This document shows, one piece after another, positions 9,097-17,949 of a stretch of 64,000 nt of DNA. Below the pieces are notes generated by a model that was given only the letters and a program-made list of their open reading frames with translations, did no database searches and was not told the DNA's origin. The translations under genes and the position numbers were made by a program. The stretch comes from Thiomicrorhabdus cannonii. GTDB lineage: Bacteria; Pseudomonadota; Gammaproteobacteria; Thiomicrospirales; Thiomicrospiraceae. The stretch is from assembly GCF_013391695.1 (NCBI RefSeq), contig NZ_JACBGH010000004.1, positions 177,803 to 241,802 of the forward strand, in the 5' to 3' direction. Every line of letters begins with the position of its first letter. The stretch's first letter is position 1.

Positions 9097-11184
9097 ATGA
9101 AGCCAAGCATCCTGTCAGAAAAATCGTTTTTCAATCTTCAGCTGAGCAGTTCATTGGCTTTCACGTCGCTGCTGGCCTTGATCTTAACGGCGTTTTTTAT
9201 CTACAGCCAATGGCACAGCTATCTCACCCAGTCTCAGGCCTTCAGAAAAAGCTTTTCCGACACCCAATTCTCCATGCTGAATGAGGCGGTGACCCAGGAA
9301 AAAAACTATATCGAATCCTTAATCGGTAAACGCCAATTCGATGTGCAACAGCAGCACAGCGTGTTGGAACGCCTCCGCCAATTGCGAATCGGTCCCAATA
9401 AAAACGGCTACTTCTTTGTACTGAAGCTCAACAGTATCAACGGCGGCGAAGACTTTGCGCGCCATCTGCTACTGCCCATCGACCCCTCCCAGGAAGGCCA
9501 ACCGATGAGCTCCCACGATACCGACAGCCAGGGCAATTATTATCGCAAAGACTATCTGCATCAGCTTAAAGAGCACGGCAAGGCCGAAGCGCGTTACTGG
9601 TACGACAAGCCCGGCAGCGATTTCGCCAGCCAGAAAATCAGCGTGATCTACTGGATTAAGCCGGTGAATTGGATTGTCGGCGCCGGCCTCTACCTGGATG
9701 ATCTGGAGAGTGTCATCCATGAACAGGAGCAACAACTGCGAAAGGCGTTTTTTATGCAGGCCGCCACCGCCTTTTTAATGACCCTGCTGTTTTTGATAAT
9801 CGCCACCAGCATTAACCTCTATCTGCAAGGCAAGCTCAAAATCCGCTTTGCCGCACTCAAATCGCAATTGACCGAGTCGCAGAAACAGCTGGAAGATTTC
9901 AACCTGAATCTGGAAAAAGAGGTGGCGCAGAAAACCCGTGAACTGGAAAATCTCTATCAGCGTGATCCGCTGACCGGGCTTTTCAATCGCAGCAAGCTGC
10001 TGTCCGACCTCGAAAAACACGCCTCTGCAAGCCCTACAAAAGGGTTTATTCTTATCGATATCGACGGTTTTAAAGAACTCAACGACCTTTTCGGCAACGA
10101 AATGGGCGATCGCCTGCTTGTTTGCCTGGCAAAAAATTTGCAGACCCTCATCCCCGACACCCGGGAGGTTTACCGGGTTGGCGGCGACGAGTTCCTGGTT
10201 TGGGTGAATGCTTTGCCCGACGAGACGGAACGCCGACTTCTGGAACTCCATCACAGCCTGACGGAAAACCTGCAGGACAACGATTTGCAACCGATTCTGT
10301 TCAGTATCACAATTGTCGCCGCGGAGGAGAGTTCGCAGCCTCTGAGCACGCTGGAAATGACCATGCGCCATGCCAAGAACAAGAAAAAAGACGTTCTGCT
10401 CTACTCGCCGCTGCATGACCAGCACCAGCTTTACATGCACAATCTGAACACCACGCAACTATTGAAACGCGCCATTGCCGAAGAACGGATTATTCCGGTT
10501 TTTCAACCGCTTTTGAACCTCAAAACCGGGCAGATCGACAAATACGAATGTCTGATCCGTATAGCCGATGGCGAACAACTGATGCCTCCCGGCAAGTTTC
10601 TGGAGGTGGCTAAAAAATCCAAGCTCTACGCGCAGATGACTGGCATTATGCTGCAAAAAAGTTTTGCGAAATTTGCCGAAAGCACCACCCAATTCTCCAT
10701 CAATCTCTCTTACGAGGACATTGTTGGCGAGGAGATTCCCAGAACGCTGGAACGTTTGCTGACACCCGGCATTGCGCCGCGCGTCACCTTTGAAATACTC
10801 GAAACGGAAGGGATCGAAAACTACGAGCAGGTCTCGGCCTTTATTCACAAGGTCAAAGCGCTCGGCTGCCGCATTGCCATCGATGATTACGGCACGGGCT
10901 ATTCCAATCTGGAACATCTGCTGAAGCTGCAGATCGACATTCTCAAAATCGACGGTTCGTTGATCGAAAGCCTGCCTCAGCCACACGCCTTGGCGATCGT
11001 GCAAAGCATCGTATTTTTTGCCAAACAGCTTAATATCACCACCGTGGCCGAATTTGTCAGCAGCGCCGACATTTATGAATGGGTGAATAAACTCGGTATT
11101 GATTACGCCCAGGGCTATTATGTGGGCCGGCCGCTCAGCACGCTGCAAACCACGCAACGCAATAGCGTTCATACCAACGATTAA
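9097..11184 (+). CDS. Membrane Cache-GGDEF-EAL cyclic-di-GMP protein
   Basis: The 695 residues run: a membrane helix near 17-35, a periplasmic Cache-type sensor with NGYFFVLKLN and VNWIVGAGLYLDDLE, a second helix, a coiled coil, a GGDEF domain with intact VGGDEFLV, and an EAL domain. The EAL signature reads ECL, but the Asn, EILETE, DDYGTGYSN, LKIDGSLI, VAEF and QGYYVGRP elements are kept, so phosphodiesterase activity is plausible. I see no RxxD inhibitory site five residues before GGDEF. The frame is open to a GTG at 9079; the ATG at 9097 is preferred. The ligand is unknown. Confidence 0.88.
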   Translation: MKPSILSEKSFFNLQLSSSLAFTSLLALILTAFFIYSQWHSYLTQSQAFRKSFSDTQFSMLNEAVTQEKNYIESLIGKRQFDVQQQHSVLERLRQLRIGPNKNGYFFVLKLNSINGGEDFARHLLLPIDPSQEGQPMSSHDTDSQGNYYRKDYLHQLKEHGKAEARYWYDKPGSDFASQKISVIYWIKPVNWIVGAGLYLDDLESVIHEQEQQLRKAFFMQAATAFLMTLLFLIIATSINLYLQGKLKIRFAALKSQLTESQKQLEDFNLNLEKEVAQKTRELENLYQRDPLTGLFNRSKLLSDLEKHASASPTKGFILIDIDGFKELNDLFGNEMGDRLLVCLAKNLQTLIPDTREVYRVGGDEFLVWVNALPDETERRLLELHHSLTENLQDNDLQPILFSITIVAAEESSQPLSTLEMTMRHAKNKKKDVLLYSPLHDQHQLYMHNLNTTQLLKRAIAEERIIPVFQPLLNLKTGQIDKYECLIRIADGEQLMPPGKFLEVAKKSKLYAQMTGIMLQKSFAKFAESTTQFSINLSYEDIVGEEIPRTLERLLTPGIAPRVTFEILETEGIENYEQVSAFIHKVKALGCRIAIDDYGTGYSNLEHLLKLQIDILKIDGSLIESLPQPHALAIVQSIVFFAKQLNITTVAEFVSSADIYEWVNKLGIDYAQGYYVGRPLSTLQTTQRNSVHTND

Positions 11185-11364
11185 CCGACACCCCGAGCCC
11201 AGGGTTCCTAATATTAGACAGCCAATACACAGCAAAACCGGATTACTCGGCCGTTTCATGCAGTAGCACGTCCATGACTGGGGTTTGCCCTAACAGACGA
11301 GTTTCTCATCCAGTGTTAGAATGCTAGCTAATTTAAGGTGTTGACAGGATTCTTCGCAATTCAC

Positions 11365-13710
11365 ATGAAAGCTTTCACGCTGATAAGCACTCTCTTTCTG
11401 CTACTAAGCACGCTCTCCAGCGCCTCGGCAGAGGTTGTCAACATTGGTCTGCTGAATCACAGGGATAACGAAGCCTACCAAGCATTCTGGCGGGAAACAG
11501 CCAGAACCCTCTCATCTAAAATCCCGGGGTACACTTTTGTTATAAAACCGCTCGGCCTCGAGTGCCTAACGCATGCCATCAGCAAGCAACAACTGCATTT
11601 TGCCATCACCAGCTCGGCTCACGCCGTACTACTGGAAAAAAATCATCACTCCTTTCCAATGGCAACTCTGCAATCATTCTATAAAAATCACGCTTTCAGC
11701 CACTATGGTGCCGCCATTATTACCAAAGCGGACAGGAATGACATCAATGGTCTGGCGGATCTAAAAGGACAACATTTCATAGCGGCCTCACCCTATGAAT
11801 TCGGCGGTTATCAGATGGTGTGGCGGCAACTTCAAGAAGCGGGCATCGATCCGCAAAAGGACTTTTTTGAACTGTTCTTCACCAATGACCGAGATGAGGA
11901 CATCGTCAGATCAATTTTAGAAGGCAAAGCCGATGCCGCCGCCATACAGTCCGGCACGCTTGAGCGGCTGATAGACCTCGGAGAGCTGTCACAGGGTCAA
12001 ATCAAGCTGCTGCATCCAGAATCAACCCCAGCGGACTTTCCGGCACACAGCACCATTCTGTACCCCGAATGGAGTTTTATTGGTCTGGAGAACACGGATA
12101 TCGCTCTTGCAAAACGCATCACCGACATCCTGTTATCCATGCCCAAACAGACCTCAAACAGCAGCTATATCCCGGCTTACGCCTGGACGAAAGCAGAAGA
12201 CCCAACTACCGTCCACGGACTGCTACGAGCCCTCAAGCTGCCGCCTTACGCACCGATTGAACACCTGAGTTTAAAAGACTTTTTGCTTGAAAACCGCATC
12301 GGCGCAGGCTTTATTGTCATCTTGATTGTCATGCTGCTGTTCTTTAATGCGAGAATGCGTCAAGTCAATCGTAAACTGGCTTTTTCCCAGTCGGAACTCG
12401 CTATTCACCGTGACAATCTTGAAAAAGAGGTACAACAGCGCACCCAGGAGCTTTATACCGTCAATGCCATGCTCGAACAGGATATTCAAGCGCGACAGAA
12501 GGTTGAGAATACCTTGCGCAGAAGCCAAACAGTATTGCAGGGGTTTTATCAAATACTGGTGCATCCCGATCTGGATTATCTGAAGAAACTGCATCAACTC
12601 ATGCAGCTGGCTAAAAACCACTTCAAAATGGACGCCGTTTTTTTATACCGAATCCAGTACGCTCATCACGACGGCGATGTGCAGAAATTAGAACTCACCG
12701 CCCATGATGGAGACATCGTATTACAGGACGAAATCACACAATGCCTCCATGAGCGTTACCTGTCTTCCCCCATCCATGACCTGCAATCCTATTACAATAA
12801 TGTGTGCAACAAACGCATGATCATTCTACCGGTCAACGTCAACGATAAGCTCCACAGCCTTCTGGTCTTTGCGGGACATATGCGTTCAGAACAAATTCTC
12901 GTCAACGTCGACAAAGAACTTTTAAGGTTAATGACGCAGTGGATTCGCTCCAGTATAGAACGCCATGATATTGAAGAGGAACGTGAAAAATACCGCCTGC
13001 AACTGGGTAAAGTGGCCCGCCTATATACGATGGGAGAAATGGCCAGCGGCTTGGCTCACGAAATTAACCAGCCCTTAACGGCGGCCACCAACTATGTAAG
13101 CGGCAGCCTGCTCCGGCTCAGAGAGGGGGCTGTGGCCTCGGAAGTGGAAAACGGGCTTCAGCGCTCTTTGCTTTGTTTGAATCAGACGACCGCTATCATC
13201 AGAAGATTGAGAGAATTTGTACAAACAGGTGTGCCGCGGGATGAGGTCTTTGATTTCACCGCACTGATCGAACGCGTGCTTGACCTTTTGAAGGCCGAAG
13301 CACGCCAAAAACAAATCGCGCTGATTCACGCCACCTCGGCCAAAACATTTTGGGTCAAAGGAGACCGGGTGCAATTAGAGCAGGTCATGCTCAATCTGGT
13401 TCGCAATGCGATTGACGCCTGTGATGCGCAGGGCGAAGTTTACATAGAAGTTAGTTCGGAAAATGGTTGCATTCAGGCCAGTGTGCGCGATACCGGCATC
13501 GGCATAGACGCGGCGGAAATCGCCAAAATATTCGATCCATTCCATACCTCCAAACCCTTTGGCATGGGACTGGGGCTGGCGATTTGCAGAAGCATTATTG
13601 AAGCGCACGGCAGTACCCTGAAAGTTGACAACCTCAATCCTGGAACCGTCTTCTCATTTAAACTTCCCAAAGTGGAGCAACCGTTGGATGGTGTTGCGCA
13701 GCAGCCGTAG
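11365..13710 (+). CDS. TtrS/ThsS-like sensor histidine kinase with PhnD-type periplasmic sensor
   Basis: A signal peptide (to SASA, residue 21) is followed by a PhnD-like solute-binding domain of about 290 residues (VNIGLLNHRDNEAYQAFW, DLKGQHFIAASPYEFGGYQMVW), one membrane helix (FIVILIVMLLFF), a coiled coil, a central segment of about 130 residues that looks GAF-like, then HisKA (GLAHEINQPL, His565) and HATPase (NLVRNAIDACD, DTGIGID, GMGLGLAICRSI). This is the architecture of TtrS (tetrathionate) and ThsS (thiosulfate). With soxB next to it, sensing a sulfur oxyanion is likely. The extra central domain makes it longer than TtrS. The start is uncertain: ATG at 11365 has only a distant GGA, and GTG/TTG lie at 11338/11341. 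Confidence 0.85.
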   Translation: MKAFTLISTLFLLLSTLSSASAEVVNIGLLNHRDNEAYQAFWRETARTLSSKIPGYTFVIKPLGLECLTHAISKQQLHFAITSSAHAVLLEKNHHSFPMATLQSFYKNHAFSHYGAAIITKADRNDINGLADLKGQHFIAASPYEFGGYQMVWRQLQEAGIDPQKDFFELFFTNDRDEDIVRSILEGKADAAAIQSGTLERLIDLGELSQGQIKLLHPESTPADFPAHSTILYPEWSFIGLENTDIALAKRITDILLSMPKQTSNSSYIPAYAWTKAEDPTTVHGLLRALKLPPYAPIEHLSLKDFLLENRIGAGFIVILIVMLLFFNARMRQVNRKLAFSQSELAIHRDNLEKEVQQRTQELYTVNAMLEQDIQARQKVENTLRRSQTVLQGFYQILVHPDLDYLKKLHQLMQLAKNHFKMDAVFLYRIQYAHHDGDVQKLELTAHDGDIVLQDEITQCLHERYLSSPIHDLQSYYNNVCNKRMIILPVNVNDKLHSLLVFAGHMRSEQILVNVDKELLRLMTQWIRSSIERHDIEEEREKYRLQLGKVARLYTMGEMASGLAHEINQPLTAATNYVSGSLLRLREGAVASEVENGLQRSLLCLNQTTAIIRRLREFVQTGVPRDEVFDFTALIERVLDLLKAEARQKQIALIHATSAKTFWVKGDRVQLEQVMLNLVRNAIDACDAQGEVYIEVSSENGCIQASVRDTGIGIDAAEIAKIFDPFHTSKPFGMGLGLAICRSIIEAHGSTLKVDNLNPGTVFSFKLPKVEQPLDGVAQQP

Positions 13711-13743
13711 CACACCGCCAACCTTGAACGAAAGGAGCAATGC

Positions 13744-14379
13744 ATGAACGCCTGTGTCTATGTGGTCGACGATGACAGACTCGTAAGAGAATCGTTGGAA
13801 TGGCTACTCGAATCAGTCAACCTGTCCGCACGACTCTATGCAAACGGCTATGACTTTCTGGACGATTTCACCCCCGGCCTGCTGGGTTGTCTGGTACTCG
13901 ATGTGCGCATGCCGCATGTCAATGGCATGGACCTGTATCAAACCATCAAGCAGATCGATCCGAACTTTCCCGTCATTATCGTGACGGGACATGCAGACGT
14001 ACCTTTGGCCATCAGAGCCATGAAACAAGGGGTCTTTGACTTTATAGAAAAGCCATACAACGACCAGCATATGCTTGAACGCATTCAAACCGCCATTCAT
14101 CAATGCAACGGCCTACACAAAACGCTGGAACGCAAAAACGCTCGGGCAGAACGTTTTGAAAAGCTTTCAAAACGCGAGTTTCAAGTCCTGCAACAAATTC
14201 TACAAGGCAAACCCAATAAACTGATTGCCGACGATCTTTGCATCAGTATCAAAACGGTTGAAGTGCATCGCGCCAATCTCATGCAAAAACTGGAGGTCAA
14301 AACGGTAACCGAATTAGTGCGCCTCTCCATCCTTGCCGGCAAAGATACGAACCACCCGGATACTATCCTCAAAGAGTAG
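13744..14379 (+). CDS. FixJ/TtrR-family response regulator
   Basis: These 211 residues comprise a receiver domain with the acidic VVDDDRLV pocket, phosphoacceptor Asp53 in LDVRMPHVNG, the VTGHADVPLAIRAM segment and the conserved EKP lysine, joined to a LuxR-type helix-turn-helix (LSKREFQVLQQILQGKPNKLIADDL, IKTVEVHRANLMQKL). FixJ, TtrR and ThsR share this form. AAAGGAG precedes the ATG. It starts 33 bases after the kinase and so is surely its partner. The next gene is soxB, whose upstream region holds palindromes that could be its binding sites. Confidence 0.92.
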   Translation: MNACVYVVDDDRLVRESLEWLLESVNLSARLYANGYDFLDDFTPGLLGCLVLDVRMPHVNGMDLYQTIKQIDPNFPVIIVTGHADVPLAIRAMKQGVFDFIEKPYNDQHMLERIQTAIHQCNGLHKTLERKNARAERFEKLSKREFQVLQQILQGKPNKLIADDLCISIKTVEVHRANLMQKLEVKTVTELVRLSILAGKDTNHPDTILKE

Positions 14380-14446
14380 GTCTCTTCCTGCCTGCCTTCG
14401 AGAACCAGGAGAACACTGCTTCTGTCAGGGACATCTCACCACCACA

Positions 14447-14496
14447 CCTAGGGAATTCCCTAAGTAATTCTAGCAAGCATCCTAGTTATTCCCCAT
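14447..14496 (+). promoter_or_regulatory. Candidate operator pair upstream of soxB
   Basis: TAGGGAATTCCCTA (14449-14462) is a perfect 14-base palindrome. A degenerate copy, CCTAGTTATTCCCCAT, begins 34 bases after the first copy's CCTAGGG, about three helical turns. Both lie just upstream of a possible TTGAAA (14502-14507), 17 bases, TAAAAA promoter for soxB. Binding by the adjacent FixJ-type regulator is inferred from position only. Confidence 0.45.
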
Positions 14497-14580
14497 CTGT
14501 TTTGAAAGTACACTGAGCTAACGATAAAAATCATTATTAATGATTTATTAAATTGGTTAATTCAACAAGGAAGCACATCC

Positions 14581-16485
14581 ATGTCTTTGAATCGTCGGGA
14601 ATTTATTCATGTCATGTCCATAGCGGCCGCAGCGGGAATGCTGCCGAAAACAGCATCAGCCTTCTCAGCCAAACCATCTGCCAAAGCGCTCCCGATGGAG
14701 ATGTATCACGCTCCCTTGCAGGGCAAGGTGCGAATTCTTCATACGACTGACACCCATGCTCAATTAAAGCCCATCTACTATCGCGAACCCAATGTCAATC
14801 TTGGAATCGGGCCTGCCTACGGGCAGTTGCCGCACATTGTAGGGCACAAACTTTTAAAAACACTCGGCATACAGGAAAACAGTCCGCTAGCCCACGCTTT
14901 CAGTTTTTTGGACTTTCAGGAAGCCTCTGAAACCTTCGGCAAAGTCGGCGGTTTTGCGCACATCAAGACACTGCTGGACCACCTGCGCGAGCAGGCGGGA
15001 GGACAGCAAAACACGCTGACGATGGACGGCGGCGATTTGTGGCACGGTTCTGCCACGGCGCTATGGACGCGTGGGCAGGATATGGTGGAGGCCTCCAATT
15101 TGCTTGGGGTAGACATCATGACGGGGCACTGGGAATTCACCTACACGCAACCCGAAGTGTTGCGCAATATCGCCAAATTCAACGGAGAGTTCCTGGCGCA
15201 GAACATGCGCATTAAAGAGGACTCGCTTTTCGGCGACAACTACCGCGCGATGGTGGATCAGCACAACGGCATCGGACTATTTGATGAAGATAACGCCCTG
15301 CCCTTCAAACCCTATACCATCCGCACCCTAAACGGCGAACGCATCGCAATCATCGGCCAGGCGTTCCCAAGAACCGCCAACGCCAACCCCCGCGCCAATT
15401 TCCCAGACTGGTCTTTCGGACTGCGTGAAGAGTCGTTGCAAAAATCCGTGGATCATATCCGCGCAACCGAAAACGTCGCTGCAATCCTTATGATTTCGCA
15501 TAACGGCATGGATGTAGACATCAAAATGGCTTCGCGCATCAGCGGAATTGACGCCATTTTCGGCGGACACACCCATGACGGCATCCCTAAAGCGATTCCG
15601 GTAAAAACCCCGGAAGGCGGCGTCTGCCACGTCACCAATGCCGGTTCCAACGGTAAATTCGTCGGCTGCATGGATCTGGACATTCAGAACGGTCGATTGC
15701 GCGGCATCCACTTCCAACTCTTCCCGGTCTTCGCCAATGTACTGCCGGCAGATAAAACCGTCGATCAGTTCATCACCCAGATGCGCCAAACAAAATATAG
15801 CGAGTCCATTATCGAGTCGCGTAATCCCAAATACGCCGTCAATCAAGACCGCCTGGGTAAAACCTATGAATCCATTTTAAATGAAGAATTGGCGATCGCC
15901 GAAGACACCCTCTATCGCCGCGGCAACTTCATGGGTACCTGGGATCAGGTGATTGTGAATGCATTGCGTCAAGAACATGATACCCAAATCGCCTTCTCAG
16001 CCGGTGTCCGCTGGGGAACCTCGGTCATCGCCGGAGAGGCGATCACTATGGAGCGGGTCATGGACGAAACATCCATGACTTATGGCGAAACCTACAAATC
16101 CGAACTGAGCGGCGCACAGATCAAGGATATTTTAGAAGGGGTATGCGAAAACATCTTTCAAAAAGATCCCTACCTGCAATCTGGCGGCGACATGGTTCGT
16201 GTAGGCGGACTGAGTTATACCTGCGAACCCAACACCACTCTCGGCCATCGCATCAGTGACATGCGCCTGGACGACGGCACCTTAATTCAGGCCAATAAAA
16301 CCTATACCGTGGCCGGTTGGGGACAAGTGGAAGAAATGGGTGCCGGCAGACCGGTATGGGATGTCGTCGCCGATCATTTGCGAAATCAAAAATCCGACAT
16401 GAAACTCAAACGCGTCAACCATCCTACACTGAAAGGCATTTCTGACAATCCGGGATTGGAGGGCTACCATGGCAAACTAATTTAA
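14581..16485 (+). CDS. soxB: Thiosulfohydrolase SoxB
   Basis: A Tat signal (NRREF at residues 4-8, hydrophobic stretch, cleavage near SAFSA) leads a 5'-nucleotidase/metallophosphoesterase fold: ILHTTDTHAQ (Asp57, His59), MDGGDLWHGS, MTGHWEFTY, ISHNGMD and IFGGHTHD supply the dimanganese ligands, and the C-terminal domain follows. SoxB releases sulfate from thiosulfate carried on SoxYZ in the periplasm. At 634 residues it is somewhat longer than many SoxB proteins. AAGGAAG lies seven bases before the ATG. The other sox genes are not in this window, so soxB stands apart with its probable regulators. Confidence 0.95.
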   Translation: MSLNRREFIHVMSIAAAAGMLPKTASAFSAKPSAKALPMEMYHAPLQGKVRILHTTDTHAQLKPIYYREPNVNLGIGPAYGQLPHIVGHKLLKTLGIQENSPLAHAFSFLDFQEASETFGKVGGFAHIKTLLDHLREQAGGQQNTLTMDGGDLWHGSATALWTRGQDMVEASNLLGVDIMTGHWEFTYTQPEVLRNIAKFNGEFLAQNMRIKEDSLFGDNYRAMVDQHNGIGLFDEDNALPFKPYTIRTLNGERIAIIGQAFPRTANANPRANFPDWSFGLREESLQKSVDHIRATENVAAILMISHNGMDVDIKMASRISGIDAIFGGHTHDGIPKAIPVKTPEGGVCHVTNAGSNGKFVGCMDLDIQNGRLRGIHFQLFPVFANVLPADKTVDQFITQMRQTKYSESIIESRNPKYAVNQDRLGKTYESILNEELAIAEDTLYRRGNFMGTWDQVIVNALRQEHDTQIAFSAGVRWGTSVIAGEAITMERVMDETSMTYGETYKSELSGAQIKDILEGVCENIFQKDPYLQSGGDMVRVGGLSYTCEPNTTLGHRISDMRLDDGTLIQANKTYTVAGWGQVEEMGAGRPVWDVVADHLRNQKSDMKLKRVNHPTLKGISDNPGLEGYHGKLI

Positions 16486-16555
16486 TTTTTTTCGTGATTT
16501 GATCTGAGTTTACTCCGTTTTTCCGCCTGTTTTTCCTGACAGTCGGAAAGACTTT

Positions 16556-16596
16556 CCCCCTTGGTCTCTTTGGGTCACGGGGGCTTTTTATTTTTG
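16556..16596 (+). terminator. Terminator between soxB and the rhodanese gene
   Basis: CCCCC pairs with GGGGG around a loop of about 18 bases, followed by CTTTTTATTTTT. It would limit soxB transcripts, leaving the rhodanese gene with its own promoter or read-through. Confidence 0.65.
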
Positions 16597-16640
16597 GAAC
16601 CCGGTCACCGTAAATAGAACCTAAACCTGACGGAGATGCT

Positions 16641-17543
16641 ATGAAAACGAATCGCAGAATCCTGACCATCCTCTGCTTATCCTGGCTGCTGTCCATTCCA
16701 ACGAACGCGCTGGCCGTAAACACCATTGACGGACTGGTTTCCGCCACCTGGCTGAAGGAACACCGGCTCGATCCCGGTCTAAAGATTATTGAAATGTCAG
16801 ACTCTTCAAGCTTCAACTTTGAAGGCCATATCCCCGGCGCCGTATCCACCAACAAATCTGACTGGCGTTTTCAGGAACCCGACGGAACCCTGCTCCACCT
16901 GCCGGACAACGCACTGCAAGACCTGATACAAAACCTGGGAATCCATGACGATGACGCCGTGGTGATCTACTACAAAGGCAAAAACCTCAATGAGGTGTTA
17001 GGAGCCCACTACCTGTTCTGGCTGTTTCATCGGCTAGGACATACCCAAGTGGCCATGCTCAATAAAGGATGGCACGGCTGGCTGGAACAAAACGGTGAAA
17101 TCGAAGAGGACAATATGGCGCCTGCGCGAGGCAATTTCAAAGTACGTTCTCTAAGAGCACTGGAAATCAACTCCGTGGAACTCTACGCGATACATCGTCA
17201 CTACAACGTGATTGACGGCCGACCTGCCAGCCATTTTTCAGGAAAACAGAAGTTTCCTGCCAATAACCGTTACGGGCGCATTGCAGGAAGCATTAACCAG
17301 CCTTGGGAGGAATATCTGCAGACCGACGAGAAAGGATTAATCTATATTGATGCCGAAACGCAGCCTTCTCTCTTGCAGAAACCGATGCTGACACAGGAGC
17401 AGCCTCTGATTTTGACCTGCTTTGGCGGCACCGGCGGCGCTACCAATTATTTTATGTTTTACATCAACGGCTACCGTAACCTGAGACTGCACGACGCCGG
17501 CATAAGGCACTGGAACACCCTTCAACTGCCTCTAGTCCAATGA
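16641..17543 (+). CDS. Periplasmic tandem-domain rhodanese sulfurtransferase
   Basis: A signal peptide ending near ALA (residue 25) precedes two rhodanese domains. The first has FEGHIPGAV and VVIYYKGKNL but no active-site cysteine in the usual place; the second has VIDGRPASHF, RIAGSINQPW and the loop CFGGTGGATNYF with Cys260. Such enzymes move sulfane sulfur between carriers and acceptors. With soxB just upstream, handling of sulfane sulfur during thiosulfate oxidation is a fair guess. The gene ends three bases before the target duplication of a mobile element. Confidence 0.88.
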   Translation: MKTNRRILTILCLSWLLSIPTNALAVNTIDGLVSATWLKEHRLDPGLKIIEMSDSSSFNFEGHIPGAVSTNKSDWRFQEPDGTLLHLPDNALQDLIQNLGIHDDDAVVIYYKGKNLNEVLGAHYLFWLFHRLGHTQVAMLNKGWHGWLEQNGEIEEDNMAPARGNFKVRSLRALEINSVELYAIHRHYNVIDGRPASHFSGKQKFPANNRYGRIAGSINQPWEEYLQTDEKGLIYIDAETQPSLLQKPMLTQEQPLILTCFGGTGGATNYFMFYINGYRNLRLHDAGIRHWNTLQLPLVQ

Positions 17544-17546
17544 CAA

Positions 17547-17911
17547 CAAAAATCGGGTATGTAAATTTTGTGATTGTTATAAATAGACTTTACACCTAAT
17601 AAATATTCTTGAGGACGGGTAAGTTCGGCCCCTTTGAGTTGAGTGTTAGCCTGACTTGGCGAAAGGCTCTGAAAGCGATGAGCTGTCTGAGCAACCTTTG
17701 GTTGCGAGTTCGAAATCGCCAGAGCCTGAGGCTTAGTCCGGCTTCACGAGACGAGTAGGGGTGCCCTTTCTTTTCGCCTCTTTTCTTTGGGCAAGCAAAG
17801 AAAAGGGGTATCTCAAGGTATTCACAATTCCTATTTTGGATGCTTTTGACTGCTTGAGAAAAATATAAATTGTGGTCAAAACAATCACAAAATTTACATA
17901 CCCCAAAAATC
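17547..17911. mobile_element. MITE-like element with 24-bp perfect terminal inverted repeats and 8-bp target duplication
   Basis: The left end (17555-17578, starting GGGTATGTAAATTTTG) is the exact reverse complement of the right end (17880-17903). Immediately outside both ends is the same 8-base word CAAAAATC (17547-17554 and 17904-17911). The 349-base element encodes no protein. Inside it is a hairpin of 10 paired bases, CTTTTCTTTG (17780-17789) with CAAAGAAAAG (17796-17805). It appears to be a non-autonomous transposon that landed between the rhodanese and coaBC genes. An 8-base duplication fits several IS families, so no parent is assigned. Confidence 0.9.
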
Positions 17912-17949
17912 CTAATGATTTTTCGGTCTCATTATGACCGGCTCCACTG

